Origin: DAORIO01 sp964384645
GTDB lineage: Bacteria > Patescibacteriota > Minisyncoccia > Phycocordibacterales > UBA9973
Length of the DNA stretch: 64,000 nucleotides
Reading direction: 5' to 3'
NCBI GenBank assembly: GCA_964384645.1
Contig: CAYLKL010000004.1
Coordinates: 11,000 to 74,999, forward strand
In this document: positions 34,324 through 41,960 of the stretch, one piece after another
Position numbering within the stretch: the first letter of the stretch is position 1
Layout of the letters: every line of letters starts with the position of its first letter
Made by a program: the position numbers and the translations under genes
The notes under the pieces: model-generated
Databases searched by the model: none
What the model saw: the letters and a program-made list of their open reading frames with translations, nothing else
Told to the model about the DNA's origin: nothing

Positions 34324-34632
34324 ATGAAAATAAAAGCAGAGTACATTTTATTTGAAGAGGAAGGTAAAATTGTTGGAGTTATTCCATCGCTGAGCCTCGC
34401 CGCAGATTCTAATGATAAAGAGGACACGATTAAGGGTCTAAAGTTGATGTTTTCTGAATTGGTTGAATTTTGGAAGAAAAGGGGACTTTTATTGCAAGAT
34501 AAAATCAAAGAATTTTGCCTTGCGGAAGATTGCCCCAAGGAAAGAATTAAATCTTTTGAAAGAGAATTACAAGTCTCAATGTACCTTTTGAAAGTTGATA
34601 AAACTTTCGGAACAATTTATCTTGAGGTTTAA
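34324..34632 (+). CDS. HicB-like small protein
   Basis: 102 residues. The first half (Y-I-L-F-E-E-E-G-K-I-V-G-V-I-P-S-L, then D-T-I-K-G-L-K-L-M-F-S-E-L-V) follows the strand-strand-helix layout of the HicB antitoxin N-terminal domain, but the helix-turn-helix part is missing and replaced by a charged helix with two cysteines (about 59 and 64). No HicA toxin is next to it. It may be an orphan relative. The call is by fold pattern only. Confidence 0.45.
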   Translation: MKIKAEYILFEEEGKIVGVIPSLSLAADSNDKEDTIKGLKLMFSELVEFWKKRGLLLQDKIKEFCLAEDCPKERIKSFERELQVSMYLLKVDKTFGTIYLEV

Positions 34633-34644
34633 ATTATTGTTTTA

Positions 34645-34680
34645 AGAAAAAACCCGCCCAACAAGGCGGCTTTTTTATTT
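34645..34680 (+). terminator. Terminator after the HicB-like gene
   Basis: CCGCC/GGCGG stem with A-rich 5' and T-rich 3' flanks. Confidence 0.8.
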
Positions 34681-34728
34681 AAAAAGTGAGTGTTTTAATT
34701 TGGCAAAAGTTTTTGATACAATCAAATT

Positions 34729-34980
34729 ATGTCCAAAGAAAAAGTCTCTAGTGGTACGGTTCATAAGTTGCCCTCAGATTTGTGCGATATGCTTACGTCC
34801 ACACCGTCAGTACTAGAAACGTGGGAAGATATTACGCCTCTTGCTCGTAATGAATGGATATGTTGGGTTACGTCCGCGAAAAAAGAAGAAACACGAATTA
34901 TCCGTATCGAAAAAGCACTCTCAAAACTAAAAGGGGGAATGCGCCGTCCATGTTGTTGGGCGGGGTGTACGCATCGGTAA
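34729..34980 (+). CDS. YdeI/OmpD-associated (OmdA) family protein
   Basis: 83 residues. L-P-S-D-L-C-D-M-L at the start, L-A-R-N-E-W-I-C-W-V-T-S-A-K-K-E-E-T-R-I-I-R-I-E-K-A in the middle and the C-terminal R-R-P-C-C-W-A-G-C-x-H-R tail are the hallmarks of this family, in the short form that I recall with a cysteine-rich end. The function is poorly known; some members are linked to bacteriocin resistance. TGA-TACAAT is six bases before the ATG. Confidence 0.82.
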   Translation: MSKEKVSSGTVHKLPSDLCDMLTSTPSVLETWEDITPLARNEWICWVTSAKKEETRIIRIEKALSKLKGGMRRPCCWAGCTHR

Positions 34981-35003
34981 ATTTTAATATTTATGGATAA
35001 TAA

Positions 35004-35036
35004 AAAAACCGAACTATAAAATAGGTCGGTTTCGAG
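35004..35036 (-). terminator. Terminator of the TPM-domain gene
   Basis: On the minus strand AAACCGACCTATTTT can pair with ATAGTTCGGTTT, followed by T-rich DNA. Confidence 0.75.
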
Positions 35037-35055
35037 ATTTAAAATTTTGTTTAAT

Positions 35056-35754
35056 TTAATCGCCAGCACCTCCGCCACCAGAATCGCCACCACTAAATCC
35101 ATCAAAAAAACTATCTGAAGAATCAGAAGAACTAAAAAAAGCAGATGATCCGTCGCTACTAATACCATACTTAATAATTAAATATATTAGTATGAGTACA
35201 ATCAATACAATAATGAAGATTGTAAAAGTGCTCATTCCTTTTTCTTCCGGTTCTTTTGAAAATTCTTCACCCATTCGAGAAATCATACTGTTTAGCGCTT
35301 CACTAATTCCAATATAATAATTTCCAGATTTTATGTCTGGGCGAGCCTTCTCAATTATTCTTTTACAAATTCCGTCGGGAAGAGGGCCTTCTGCGCCGTA
35401 GCCAGTTACAATTCTAAGCCCCGGGCCATTTTTAGAAGCAAGATTTTTTACAATGACAAAAAGTATTCCATTGTCTTTTTCTTTTTTACCAATCTTCCAA
35501 TCATTAAAGACGGCCATAGAAAAATCAAATAATGGTCCATCGTTTTGGTCGTCAAAACTCTGAATTGTAAGTACGGCTATTTGATTGCTTGTTGAATCCT
35601 CGTGTAATTTTAATAATTTGTTTAGCTGATTTTCTTCCTGTTCGGTGAGTAGGTTTCCGTAATCGTTTATGTATCCTAGGGGTTTTGGGATGTCGTATGC
35701 CATACCATTTGTAAATGTCATGGCGAGGCAAATGAATACAATTATTTTTTTCAT
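35056..35754 (-). CDS. Secreted TPM-domain (YgcG/Psb32-type) protein
   Basis: 232 residues: a signal peptide (1-19, ending G-M-A-Y), then P-K-P-L-G-Y-I-N-D-Y-G-N-L-L and a TPM domain (about 27-150) with N-Q-I-A-V-L-T-I-Q and a G-Y-G-A-E-G-P-L-P-D-G motif. A membrane helix (about 177-195) is followed by a Ser/Asp/Gly tail ending G-G-D-S-G-G-G-G-A-G-D. The layout is that of the YgcG-like family, common in Bacteroidota. Its exact role is unknown. Its promoter shares the -35 region with the next, divergent gene. Confidence 0.88.
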   Translation of the reverse strand: MKKIIVFICLAMTFTNGMAYDIPKPLGYINDYGNLLTEQEENQLNKLLKLHEDSTSNQIAVLTIQSFDDQNDGPLFDFSMAVFNDWKIGKKEKDNGILFVIVKNLASKNGPGLRIVTGYGAEGPLPDGICKRIIEKARPDIKSGNYYIGISEALNSMISRMGEEFSKEPEEKGMSTFTIFIIVLIVLILIYLIIKYGISSDGSSAFFSSSDSSDSFFDGFSGGDSGGGGAGD

Positions 35755-35786
35755 ATTCGGTTTTTAAGTTAGTAGAATTTAACTCA

Positions 35787-35830
35787 AGATTACAATTATA
35801 TATTGACTTTGTCAATCAATGTCGTATAAT
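35787..35830. promoter_or_regulatory. Back-to-back divergent promoters around a 13-bp palindrome
   Basis: TTGACTTTGTCAA (35803-35815) supplies TTGACT to the plus promoter (TATAAT 35825-35830, 16-bp spacer) and TTGACA to the minus promoter (TAATCT 35792-35787, 17-bp spacer). One bound factor could control both genes. Confidence 0.65.
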
Positions 35831-35855
35831 CGTTAAAACCTTAAAACTAAAGATT

Positions 35856-36182
35856 ATGTTCAATATCTATTGCATCATGTGGCATGGTGGTAATTTAACT
35901 GACGAGCTTCGTACACTATTGTTCTCAACTGCTCAGGAGATGTTTAAAGAGAGTAAAAAATTCGCAATTTTGAAGACTCCTTGGTGTGACGGAGAAATTT
36001 CGACTGAATGGGACTGCAAGAGTATGGCGGGAATATCAGGGTTTGTCTTTAAAGCTTTTGTTGACTGGGAAGACAAAAGTACAGAAGTTGAATATATATG
36101 TAGAGAGACAGACCTTAATCCAGATGATGGAATATGGGTAAGTTACGGAGTTAATCCATTAGGAACATTTAATCTGAACTGA
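35856..36182 (+). CDS. Hypothetical protein, 108 residues
   Basis: Soluble, acidic and rich in Trp and Cys (W-H-G-G-N, T-P-W-C-D-G-E, E-W-D-C-K-S-M-A-G). The C-terminal half alternates strands (V-F-K-A-F-V-D-W-E-D, T-E-V-E-Y-I-C-R-E). No family recognised. Promoter with a 25-nt leader; own terminator. Confidence 0.6.
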   Translation: MFNIYCIMWHGGNLTDELRTLLFSTAQEMFKESKKFAILKTPWCDGEISTEWDCKSMAGISGFVFKAFVDWEDKSTEVEYICRETDLNPDDGIWVSYGVNPLGTFNLN

Positions 36183-36199
36183 TTTTGTTGCACCTAATT

Positions 36200-36240
36200 T
36201 AAAAAGGCTGATGTTTAAATTACATCTGCCTTTTTTTTAT
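36200..36240 (+). terminator. Terminator after the 35856 gene
   Basis: AAAAAGGC(TG)ATGT ... ACAT(CT)GCCTTTTTTTT hairpin. Confidence 0.75.
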
Positions 36241-36446
36241 TAATTACTATTAAAATATTTACTCGCAACACTAAGTGCAAAAGAGGGAAGGATAATAAAG
36301 ACACATATAAACAAAAGCCTAATAAGGGTTTTGTCCAACAGAGTATCTGCTGTGTCCGGACCTGAAGATGTAAAAACAATAAGTAAACCGATGACTCCAA
36401 AAGCGATAGAAGCGATGATGAATATTTTCGGGGCTATTTTTTGCAT
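36240..36446 (-). CDS. Small membrane protein, 68 residues
   Basis: Two hydrophobic helices (about 7-26 and 42-60) joined by a short polar loop with S-S-G-P-D-T-A-D. TGT-TAAAAT ends six bases before the ATG, so the message should be leaderless. No family recognised. First unit of the mostly minus-strand accessory zone. Confidence 0.6.
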   Translation of the reverse strand: MQKIAPKIFIIASIAFGVIGLLIVFTSSGPDTADTLLDKTLIRLLFICVFIILPSFALSVASKYFNSN

Positions 36447-36463
36447 AGATTAATTTTAACATA

Positions 36464-36502
36464 AAAAGTGTGACGCCTAGAAGGCGGCACACTTTAGTTT
36501 TT
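36464..36502 (-). terminator. Terminator of the 36503 gene
   Basis: AGTGTG-x-CGCC pairs with GGCG-x-CACACT. Confidence 0.7.
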
Positions 36503-36775
36503 TCAGGAAATACAATAAGCAATTGTCACAATAATTGCTTGAATCCCATCAAATCCTGGAACACCCAAAGATATTAGGCTTCTAACGCGATCTTCTTCGT
36601 ATTTATCGTAGGTCACCTTAATTCCCAGGCAGTGCATAATTGCACCTAACATCATTGTTAGGGCAAACGCTCCGAGATAATTTATAGGTATATTTTTCTC
36701 GAAAGCGTATATCCAAATAGATAGTTCAATAACCCATAAGGCAGAACAGATTAAATAGAAGTTGCGCACAGTCAT
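36503..36775 (-). CDS. Small membrane protein, 90 residues
   Basis: Three hydrophobic segments (about 5-23, 32-52 and a weaker one at 73-89), with Y-D-K-Y-E-E-D-R-V-R-S between the second and third. Promoter TTGACA (36829-36824), 16 bp, TATAAT (36807-36802); the leader contains AGGAGAAC, a possible ribosome site. No family recognised. Confidence 0.6.
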   Translation of the reverse strand: MTVRNFYLICSALWVIELSIWIYAFEKNIPINYLGAFALTMMLGAIMHCLGIKVTYDKYEEDRVRSLISLGVPGFDGIQAIIVTIAYCIS

Positions 36776-36880
36776 GATATAAGATTTTTTAGTTCTCCTG
36801 CATTATATACTTAAAATGTTTTTTGTCAAATTTATCTTAGAACACAAGATTGAGTTTTAGTAATGATTTTTGAAAAATAA

Positions 36881-37243
36881 TTACTCTTTGTTTATTTTTT
36901 TAAATATATCTTTGAATTCATTGGCCCAATCAAATTCTTGCGTTGTTAGACCAAAGTTTTCTTCAAGTTTTTGTTCAAAGTTTGGAACTGTTTCAATATA
37001 TTGATCGTAAGTTTTACCGGATTTTTTTATAGAATTATATAATTTTGACAAAAATTCAAGAGTTTCAATTTCACTCTCTAATCTTTTGGGAATGGATAGA
37101 TTGTCATTACCTTCTTTTGCTTCATTCCAGAATAAGTCGAACTCATTTCTTTTTTTTAAAATAAGTGAATCAAAAAATTCATTTCCAGAGGGATTAAAAG
37201 GCTCTAGGTGATTTGGCTGTCTTGTGAATTTGAAATTTTCCAT
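36881..37243 (-). CDS. Hypothetical protein, 120 residues
   Basis: A soluble, helical and acidic protein (F-D-L-F-W-N-E-A-K-E-G, E-S-E-I-E-T-L-E-F-L-S-K-L). The N-terminus has an H-L-E-P-F-N-P-S-G-N segment. No known family. TGC-CATAAT ends six bases before the ATG. Confidence 0.55.
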   Translation of the reverse strand: MENFKFTRQPNHLEPFNPSGNEFFDSLILKKRNEFDLFWNEAKEGNDNLSIPKRLESEIETLEFLSKLYNSIKKSGKTYDQYIETVPNFEQKLEENFGLTTQEFDWANEFKDIFKKINKE

Positions 37244-37340
37244 ATTTTAATTATGGCACAAAAAAATTAATACGTAAAAGTGATCTGAATTTATTGAGAT
37301 ATCAAAAAATCACTTTGATTTACAAAATGATTTTAAGGGC

Positions 37341-37412
37341 TCCGAACTTGGAACGATGTTCGAATGGCAATTTTAGAATAATAAAAAGGCTGATCGCGAT
37401 GCGAACAGCCTT
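37341..37412. repeat. 72-bp intergenic repeat, copy 1 (palindrome plus terminator)
   Basis: It holds CGAACTTGGAACGATGTTCG, a spacer, and an intrinsic terminator (AAGGCTG...CAGCCTT) for the minus-strand gene at 37426. It differs from the copy at 40931-41002 at one base. Confidence 0.85.
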
Positions 37413-37425
37413 TTCTGGTTTTAAT

Positions 37426-37776
37426 TTAGTCTTTTTCAATTGTTACGGAAACTCCAGGAAAATCTTTCTCTAGTAACCTTTTTGTTTCCTCATGATTTGC
37501 ACGCCCATATTGAGTACTATAATCAGTTAAGACAAAACCTTTTTCTTCTCCATAGAAATACATACTTCCTCCGCCGATAACTTTTGCATTGTATACATTA
37601 AGTATGTAGTTATTAAATTTTTCAAACAAATCCTTGTGTTTTTTACAATATGAACTTGCTACAAAGAATAATCCTTTCTCGTTTTGACATAAAAGATATT
37701 TAGAACCAAATGGCCTTCGAATATTGTTTCCAGGGAAGCTAAAATCGAAGGTTAAAATTACATTTTCATTTTTCAT
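37426..37776 (-). CDS. Hypothetical protein, 116 residues
   Basis: A compact alpha/beta protein without signal: V-I-L-T-F-D-F-S-F-P-G, then Y-L-L-C-Q-N-E-K-G-L-F-F-V-A-S, a Cys-His-Lys segment (Y-C-K-K-H-K-D-L-F) and G-G-G-S-M-Y-F-Y-G. The end (L-L-E-K-D-F-P-G-V-S-V-T-I-E-K) is strand-rich. It resembles a small Janus-type enzyme or ribonuclease-H-like fold only loosely; no family is assigned. It is preceded by a leader of the type shared in this zone. Confidence 0.55.
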   Translation of the reverse strand: MKNENVILTFDFSFPGNNIRRPFGSKYLLCQNEKGLFFVASSYCKKHKDLFEKFNNYILNVYNAKVIGGGSMYFYGEEKGFVLTDYSTQYGRANHEETKRLLEKDFPGVSVTIEKD

Positions 37777-37897
37777 ATTTTATTTTCATATTTAATTGGT
37801 TATCAAAAACCCCAATAAAGAATCTCTGAGAACCAATCAAATACAATGTGAAAGAGCAGGATTGTTATTACAATATCATAATATATTTAGTTGTCAA
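37777..37897 (-). promoter_or_regulatory. Structured leader A (gene 37426)
   Basis: TTGACA (37897-37892), about 16 bp, TATTGT, then an ~87-nt leader with a hairpin closed by ATTGGTT (37795-37801) and AACCAAT (37831-37837), and an AATTAAAT-type A-rich run before the ATG. Confidence 0.5.
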
Positions 37898-37903
37898 ATT
37901 TGC

Positions 37904-37983
37904 TCCAACTAGTGGACGAGTTCAGAACTCGTAAAAGAAAAAATCCACCGTGCAGTAGATTTTTTCTACCACGCAGTGGATTA
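37904..37983. repeat. Palindromic spacer repeat with terminator
   Basis: CGAGTTCAGAACTCG (37917-37931) is a 15-bp palindrome. A long stem, TCCACCGTGCAGTAGA with TACCACGCAGTGGA (37943-37981), terminates the minus-strand gene at 37990. The same order of ...TTCAGAACTTGTAAAAGAAAA then hairpin recurs at 42681-42748. Confidence 0.7.
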
Positions 37984-37989
37984 GTTTGG

Positions 37990-38394
37990 TTATACAACCT
38001 TTTCTTCTGTACGGTTAAAGAAGAATGTTCTGTCTGTATCACTTGCAAACGCATTTTCAATGGCAACGATTTTACATGAAAGCATATCTATTTCTTGGGG
38101 TTCCTTAACAATGTTGTGAAAAAAGTTAAGTCCATCATACTTCCATGTACTATCATGGTTTGCTGTTATTGAAAAATCATCGTCAGAAATGTCTTCTAAA
38201 TGAGTATCGAAGTTGTAGGCGACAAGCATGCAGTTATTTGGGCGCCAGAATACAACTTTTACATGCTGAAATCTGTTATTTTGATAAATCATTTTTAAGA
38301 AGATTTCAAGCATTTTGTTTTGCCCAGAAGATGGTGGCAGCATAGCATCAGCAACTGATGACAATGCATTTTTGAGTGAAATATTGAAGTTCAT
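37990..38394 (-). CDS. Hypothetical protein, 134 residues
   Basis: Soluble. Starts M-N-F-N-I-S-L-K-N-A-L-S-S-V-A-D-A-M and has a central beta part (H-V-K-V-V-F-W-R-P-N-N-C-M-L-V-A-Y-N-F-D) and an N-I-V-K-E-P-Q-E-I-D-M-L segment. No known family. Its leader carries the common hairpin and its terminator ends in a palindromic repeat. Confidence 0.55.
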   Translation of the reverse strand: MNFNISLKNALSSVADAMLPPSSGQNKMLEIFLKMIYQNNRFQHVKVVFWRPNNCMLVAYNFDTHLEDISDDDFSITANHDSTWKYDGLNFFHNIVKEPQEIDMLSCKIVAIENAFASDTDRTFFFNRTEEKVV

Positions 38395-38540
38395 TTTTGT
38401 TTATTTAATTGTTAGAAATTATTGAGCTTTCTCTAATCCCATAAGGAGCAGGGAAGACCCAATAAAATCAACGGTAAATAATCAAATATATTAAAGAACT
38501 CTTACTCTTTAATAATAGCATAAAAGTATATAAAAGTCAA
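38395..38540 (-). promoter_or_regulatory. Structured leader B (gene 37990)
   Basis: TTGACT (38540-38535), 17 bp, TATTAT (38517-38512). The leader of ~112 nt starts with GTTCTTTAATATATTTGATT, followed by an imperfect hairpin (38415-38426 with 38458-38469) and AACAATTAAATAAAC before the ATG. A palindrome (38554-38573) adjoins the promoter. Confidence 0.6.
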
Positions 38541-38553
38541 GTAATGCCAGCTC

Positions 38554-38573
38554 CGAACTTGGAACGATGTTCG
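38554..38573. repeat. Palindromic spacer repeat
   Basis: CGAACTTGGAACGATGTTCG, the same core as at 37343, 39643 and 40933. Confidence 0.8.
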
Positions 38574-38626
38574 GAAAATATTTACAAATGTCCAATTATG
38601 ACGTAAGATAATGAAAAACTGAAATA

Positions 38627-39109
38627 ATGAAAAAGCTCTATCAAAAAACCGAAACAGCACTCCTTGTAATTACAAGTGTACTTATTTTGATGACGGGGGT
38701 GTTAAGCCTATTCTCGAGAGGATCTTCGTGGATATCTGTCGGGATCCTCGCAACTGCAAACATGTCTGCAATATGGGTACTACTTGTTTTTATTAAGAAG
38801 TATCACATCCATGATTCATGTTCTGGGTGGAAAAGAGATGAGAAAGTTGCTAATACGAAAATGTTGTTCCTTACATCCTTGCTTATGACGTTAGGTGCAA
38901 GTTTATATCATTTTTGTCCAGCTATTGATGCAACTCGTCATCAAAATCCTGACACATTGATGTATCTAACCAGCGCGTTGTTTTTCAGTGTTCTGTCTTT
39001 TGTCTCAGGATGGCTTTCGATAAAGGTATTTTGGCAGAAAGATAAGTATAACCCGACCGTGTATCTAAAAAACGAGTTCGGAAGCACTGTTTGCTTTCAA
39101 GCTTCGTAA
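38627..39109 (+). CDS. Membrane protein, 160 residues
   Basis: Four hydrophobic helices (about 10-28, 34-56, 82-100, 113-133), short loops, and a C-terminal tail ending S-T-V-C-F-Q-A-S. It is one of two plus-strand genes inside the minus-strand array. No family recognised. Confidence 0.6.
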   Translation: MKKLYQKTETALLVITSVLILMTGVLSLFSRGSSWISVGILATANMSAIWVLLVFIKKYHIHDSCSGWKRDEKVANTKMLFLTSLLMTLGASLYHFCPAIDATRHQNPDTLMYLTSALFFSVLSFVSGWLSIKVFWQKDKYNPTVYLKNEFGSTVCFQAS

Positions 39110-39142
39110 TGCTCTAAGTAATGTATTTTTTTTGTGAATTGG

Positions 39143-39176
39143 GGGTATTTCCTTTGGAAGTACCCTTTTTCTTTTT
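39143..39176 (+). terminator. Terminator after the 38627 gene
   Basis: GGGTATTTCC pairs with GGAAGTACCC, then TTTTTCTTTTTC. Confidence 0.75.
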
Positions 39177-39218
39177 CTCCGCCTCGTTGAAGGTATTAGA
39201 ACGTATTGGATGGGGGAA

Positions 39219-39252
39219 TAAAAAAAGACGCGTGTGGTTCGCGTCCTTTATT
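39219..39252 (-). terminator. Terminator of the 39268 gene
   Basis: GACGCG/CGCGTC stem; on the minus strand it is followed by TTTTTT. Confidence 0.8.
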
Positions 39253-39267
39253 AAGAAAAGTTTATTT

Positions 39268-39516
39268 TCAGTGTAGCACTATATAATTTTTGTCCCGTAA
39301 GGAAATAAAACAAATGATAGTCCATTTCAAGAATGGGTGAATAAGAAGAAGACAGGCAAATATAACTACAAAGGGATTTTTATTGTTTTCTACCAAAATG
39401 GTGCCAACAATAATTGTAATGGCTATGCTTAAGCAAATAAGCATAGTCTCATTCTTTTTTGTTATATTGTAGATTAGTTTTCGTGAAGTAAAACTAAGGG
39501 ACTTTGAGTTTTTCAT
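39268..39516 (-). CDS. Small membrane protein, 82 residues
   Basis: A basic N-terminus (R-K-L-I-Y-N-I-T-K-K-N-E) and two hydrophobic helices (about 25-42 and 48-72). Promoter TTGACA, 17 bp, TAACGT within GTAACGTTAC, itself a 10-bp palindrome. No family recognised. Confidence 0.55.
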   Translation of the reverse strand: MKNSKSLSFTSRKLIYNITKKNETMLICLSIAITIIVGTILVENNKNPFVVIFACLLLIHPFLKWTIICFISLRDKNYIVLH

Positions 39517-39602
39517 TTGATTTAATTTTGAAATTTATTTATTGTAACGTTACATCCTAAGGTGAGATTTGTCAATTTAGGTTCGAACATACTAAGTACG
39601 AT

Positions 39603-39635
39603 AAAAAAACACCCAATAAAATTAGGTGTTTTTTG
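39603..39635. terminator. Hairpin terminator between units
   Basis: AAAAAACACCTAA-type stem: AACACCCAAT with ATTAGGTGTTTTTT. Confidence 0.7.
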
Positions 39636-39640
39636 TCGGC

Positions 39641-39724
39641 TCCGAACTTGGGATGATGTTCGAAACATTATTTCAGTGGAAAAGTAAAAATGCTTGCAAG
39701 ATGACAATTCTTGCAAGCATTTTA
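39641..39724. repeat. Palindromic spacer repeat and terminator of the 39735 gene
   Basis: CGAACTTGGGATGATGTTCG (39643-39662), then on the minus strand an upstream terminator AATGCTTGCAAGA/TCTTGCAAGCATT (39689-39723). Confidence 0.75.
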
Positions 39725-39734
39725 AATTTCTGTT

Positions 39735-39935
39735 TTAACTGAATGTAACCTGGCCTTTTTTATTTGTATCGAATGGGCACATGATGCAAATAAATCCTAC
39801 TGTTGCTATTAAGGATAATACCAAAATTGACATTACGTTCTCTACTTTCATGGGATCTATATTCCCAAACTTGAAAATACAGATGGACAAAATAAGAAGA
39901 AAACTTCCGATTACTCTAACATATTTAGATTTCAT
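39735..39935 (-). CDS. Small membrane protein, 66 residues
   Basis: The start is placed at 39935. The frame is open to 40034, but that upstream ATG overlaps the -10 box, and the sequence between is a 17-bp hairpin leader. From 39935 the protein has two hydrophobic helices (about 6-20 and 34-53) and a short C-P-F-D-T-N-K-K tail. No family recognised. Confidence 0.55.
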   Translation of the reverse strand: MKSKYVRVIGSFLLILSICIFKFGNIDPMKVENVMSILVLSLIATVGFICIMCPFDTNKKGQVTFS

Positions 39936-40053
39936 ATCGCTTTGTTTAATTGGTTCCCATAAAGGCATTAAGCCACTATGGGAGCCAATTAAACTAAGTA
40001 ATTTTAAGAGCAGTGTACATATTAATAGTAGCATGTAATATTGTAAAAGTCAA
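39936..40053 (-). promoter_or_regulatory. Structured leader (gene 39735)
   Basis: TTGACT (40053-40048), 17 bp, TACTAT (40030-40025). The leader of ~83 nt contains a 17-bp stem, TTTAATTGG... (39945-39961) with 39977-39993, one mismatch. The stem ends ten bases before the chosen ATG. Confidence 0.65.
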
Positions 40054-40055
40054 AT

Positions 40056-40140
40056 AGTGCTCCCCCTAGTCGACGCGTTCGTTTATCCTGAGCTTGCCGA
40101 AGGAGAACTCTCAACTGGGTTCAGATTAGAAGGGAAGTAA
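40056..40140. repeat. Spacer repeat including a TCCTGAG...GAAGGA palindrome
   Basis: GCTCCCCCTAGTCGACGCG, then TCCTGAGCTTGCCGAAGGA (about 40088-40106), then AACTCTCAACTGGGTTCAG. The first part matches the GCTCC...TAGTGGACGAG spacers at 37902 and 43199; the middle matches the insert in rnpB. Confidence 0.6.
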
Positions 40141-40164
40141 TATTTTTTGAGAATCTGGAAAATA

Positions 40165-40851
40165 CTATGGTTTTCTTGCCACAATAAAGTATGTCCATTT
40201 ATCATAAGCAATATTGTTATAAAATTTAATGTCTACAAAACCTGCTTTAGTTATCAATTCAGACATTTTTCTATCATCAATGTTCCTATTGTCTATATTG
40301 TTAGCATTTACAACACTGGTCTCTAGAAGAGAGTCCCATTCTTTCTGGTATTTGGGTAGTATTTTACTGTCTAAAAATTTCTTCTCAACAACAGTTCTTA
40401 AATCCCAACCGTCTTCGACTTTTTGATTTGGTCTCCACATTGAAATTGACATAATTCCATCTGAATCAAGTACGCGAAAAACCTCCGAAATATGACTATT
40501 AATATCTTCAATAAATGGCAATAAGAACATTGACACTACACCATCAAAATAGGCATCCTTGAAAGGCAATTTTGAGGCATCTGTTCTGATAATCTTAATT
40601 CTTCTACTGGGATCTTTTTCTTTAAGTTGATTTAGGGCGTACTCCTCACTATCAACAGCGGTAACTTCTCTATCGGGAACGCTCAAGAGCTCAATTGTTA
40701 AATTTCCAGAACCTGCTCCAACATCTAAAACTTTTTTCTTTCCCCTCATTTGCTCAAGGTGAAATTCAATCGTCTTTTTATACCAATCAAGTTTGTTTTG
40801 AAAAAAATCGTAGTGCTTATAGTGTTTTTCCCAAAAAGATTTACTCTTCAT
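40165..40851 (-). CDS. Class I SAM-dependent methyltransferase
   Basis: 228 residues from the ATG at 40851 (TGG-TATAAT seven bases upstream; the longer frame starts before the promoter). Motif I is V-L-D-V-G-A-G-S-G-N-L-T (about 44-55), the acidic end of strand 2 is A-V-D-S-E-E-Y-A (about 66-73), then T-D-A-S-K-L-P-F (post-motif) and a Methyltransf_11-type F-R-V-L-D-S-D-G-I-M-S-I. The substrate is not known. Confidence 0.85.
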   Translation of the reverse strand: MKSKSFWEKHYKHYDFFQNKLDWYKKTIEFHLEQMRGKKKVLDVGAGSGNLTIELLSVPDREVTAVDSEEYALNQLKEKDPSRRIKIIRTDASKLPFKDAYFDGVVSMFLLPFIEDINSHISEVFRVLDSDGIMSISMWRPNQKVEDGWDLRTVVEKKFLDSKILPKYQKEWDSLLETSVVNANNIDNRNIDDRKMSELITKAGFVDIKFYNNIAYDKWTYFIVARKP

Positions 40852-40892
40852 GGAAATTATTATACCAAAGTTCTGAACCCTATTTAGGTCAT

Positions 40893-40926
40893 ACAAAAAA
40901 GACCTTGCATGACAAGGTCTTTTTGA
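40893..40926. terminator. Hairpin upstream of the methyltransferase
   Basis: AAAAAAGACCTTG pairs with CAAGGTCTTTTT; it should stop read-through from either side. Confidence 0.75.
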
Positions 40927-40930
40927 TTTC

Positions 40931-41002
40931 TCCGAACTTGGGACGATGTTCGAATGGCAATTTTAGAATAATAAAAAGGCTGATCGCGATGCGAACAGCC
41001 TT
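40931..41002. repeat. 72-bp intergenic repeat, copy 2
   Basis: Identical to 37341-37412 except one base. It contains the 20-bp palindrome core and a terminator that serves the 41024 gene. Confidence 0.85.
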
Positions 41003-41023
41003 ATAAAAACTTTTTATCATTTG

Positions 41024-41824
41024 CTACACAGCAACCATTTCCTTAAAAAGAATCGATTTTTCGAATTGACCTTCAAATGGACTGCGGTTTTCCCAGGTAC
41101 TAGTAGGTGACTTCATGAAGTATTGATAGAACAGACTTCCATATATTGATCGAGTACCAAACTCAACAATATCATCGTCATCATTCTGTTCGTAATTCTG
41201 ATCGTCATGCATCTTTTTTAGTTCCGCATAAAGTTCTGGATACTTTGCCTTTGCATATGTTTCCCGTACCTTAAGAGCACGTTTTCGTAACTCTTCGTTG
41301 CTACGAGGGTACATTGCGTGAATCTTGCTGCCTAAGTCATTAATCTCATTCATTGTTTTTACCAAATCAGAGATAGCTAAGGTTTCAAGTTTTTCCATAG
41401 CTTCTTCAATAACCAAAACCTGTTTTTCAAGTAAGGGTTGAATTTCAGTAATTACAGCATTGTTTACCTGATGACCATGCTGAAGCGATTCCTTTTTGGC
41501 ATGTGTTTCCAATTTTTCAATGTCTTTCGGTGTTAATCCATTGCGTCTTGAGATTGAATCTGAATTATCATCTTTTTTCATAAAACTTGCATCAGTTTCT
41601 ATCCCATTTCCTGTCATACATTTTAATGTAGCATCGTCGTCAACTTTGTATAGTTTCCAACGCTGAGATATTTCAACCCAGTTTGTACGACTGCCAAACA
41701 CATCAAGTGTTTGAAGGAATAAAAACTCAATACCTTTGTTCTCAAAGGTGAACCCTCTGAAGATCCAAAGACTCAGACGAGTGTCAAAATACGGTGTGGT
41801 TATCTGCGAGATAGTGTGTATCAT
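41024..41824 (-). CDS. Hypothetical protein, 266 residues
   Basis: The N-terminal 70 residues are mixed alpha/beta (F-D-T-R-L-S-L-W-I-F-R-G-F-T-F). The middle (95-200) is strongly helical and charged and probably coiled (E-K-Q-V-L-V-I-E-E-A-M-E-K-L-E-T-L). An acidic patch, N-D-D-D-D-I-V, lies near 216. No signal or membrane helix, no known family. Confidence 0.6.
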   Translation of the reverse strand: MIHTISQITTPYFDTRLSLWIFRGFTFENKGIEFLFLQTLDVFGSRTNWVEISQRWKLYKVDDDATLKCMTGNGIETDASFMKKDDNSDSISRRNGLTPKDIEKLETHAKKESLQHGHQVNNAVITEIQPLLEKQVLVIEEAMEKLETLAISDLVKTMNEINDLGSKIHAMYPRSNEELRKRALKVRETYAKAKYPELYAELKKMHDDQNYEQNDDDDIVEFGTRSIYGSLFYQYFMKSPTSTWENRSPFEGQFEKSILFKEMVAV

Positions 41825-41960
41825 TTTTATTATTTATTTGTTTTGCATTATTGCTCTATAGAAACCAATAAATGACGTCCAGAGAGCAATACGCAAAAAC
41901 CAAATATATCAAAGAAACTATGTCTGTATTTAGCATAACATATTCAATGGTATTTGTCAA
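41825..41960 (-). promoter_or_regulatory. Structured leader C (gene 41024)
   Basis: TTGACA (41960-41955), 17 bp, TATGCT (41937-41932). The leader of ~105 nt has GTTTCTTTGATATATTTGG, a hairpin TATTGCTCT/AGAGCAATA (41849-41857 with 41883-41891) and an A-rich run before the ATG. Confidence 0.65.

Noticed and set aside
34324..34632. HicA-HicB toxin-antitoxin module
   Set aside because: Only a HicB-like fold half is suggested; no HicA-like gene with its catalytic histidine is adjacent.
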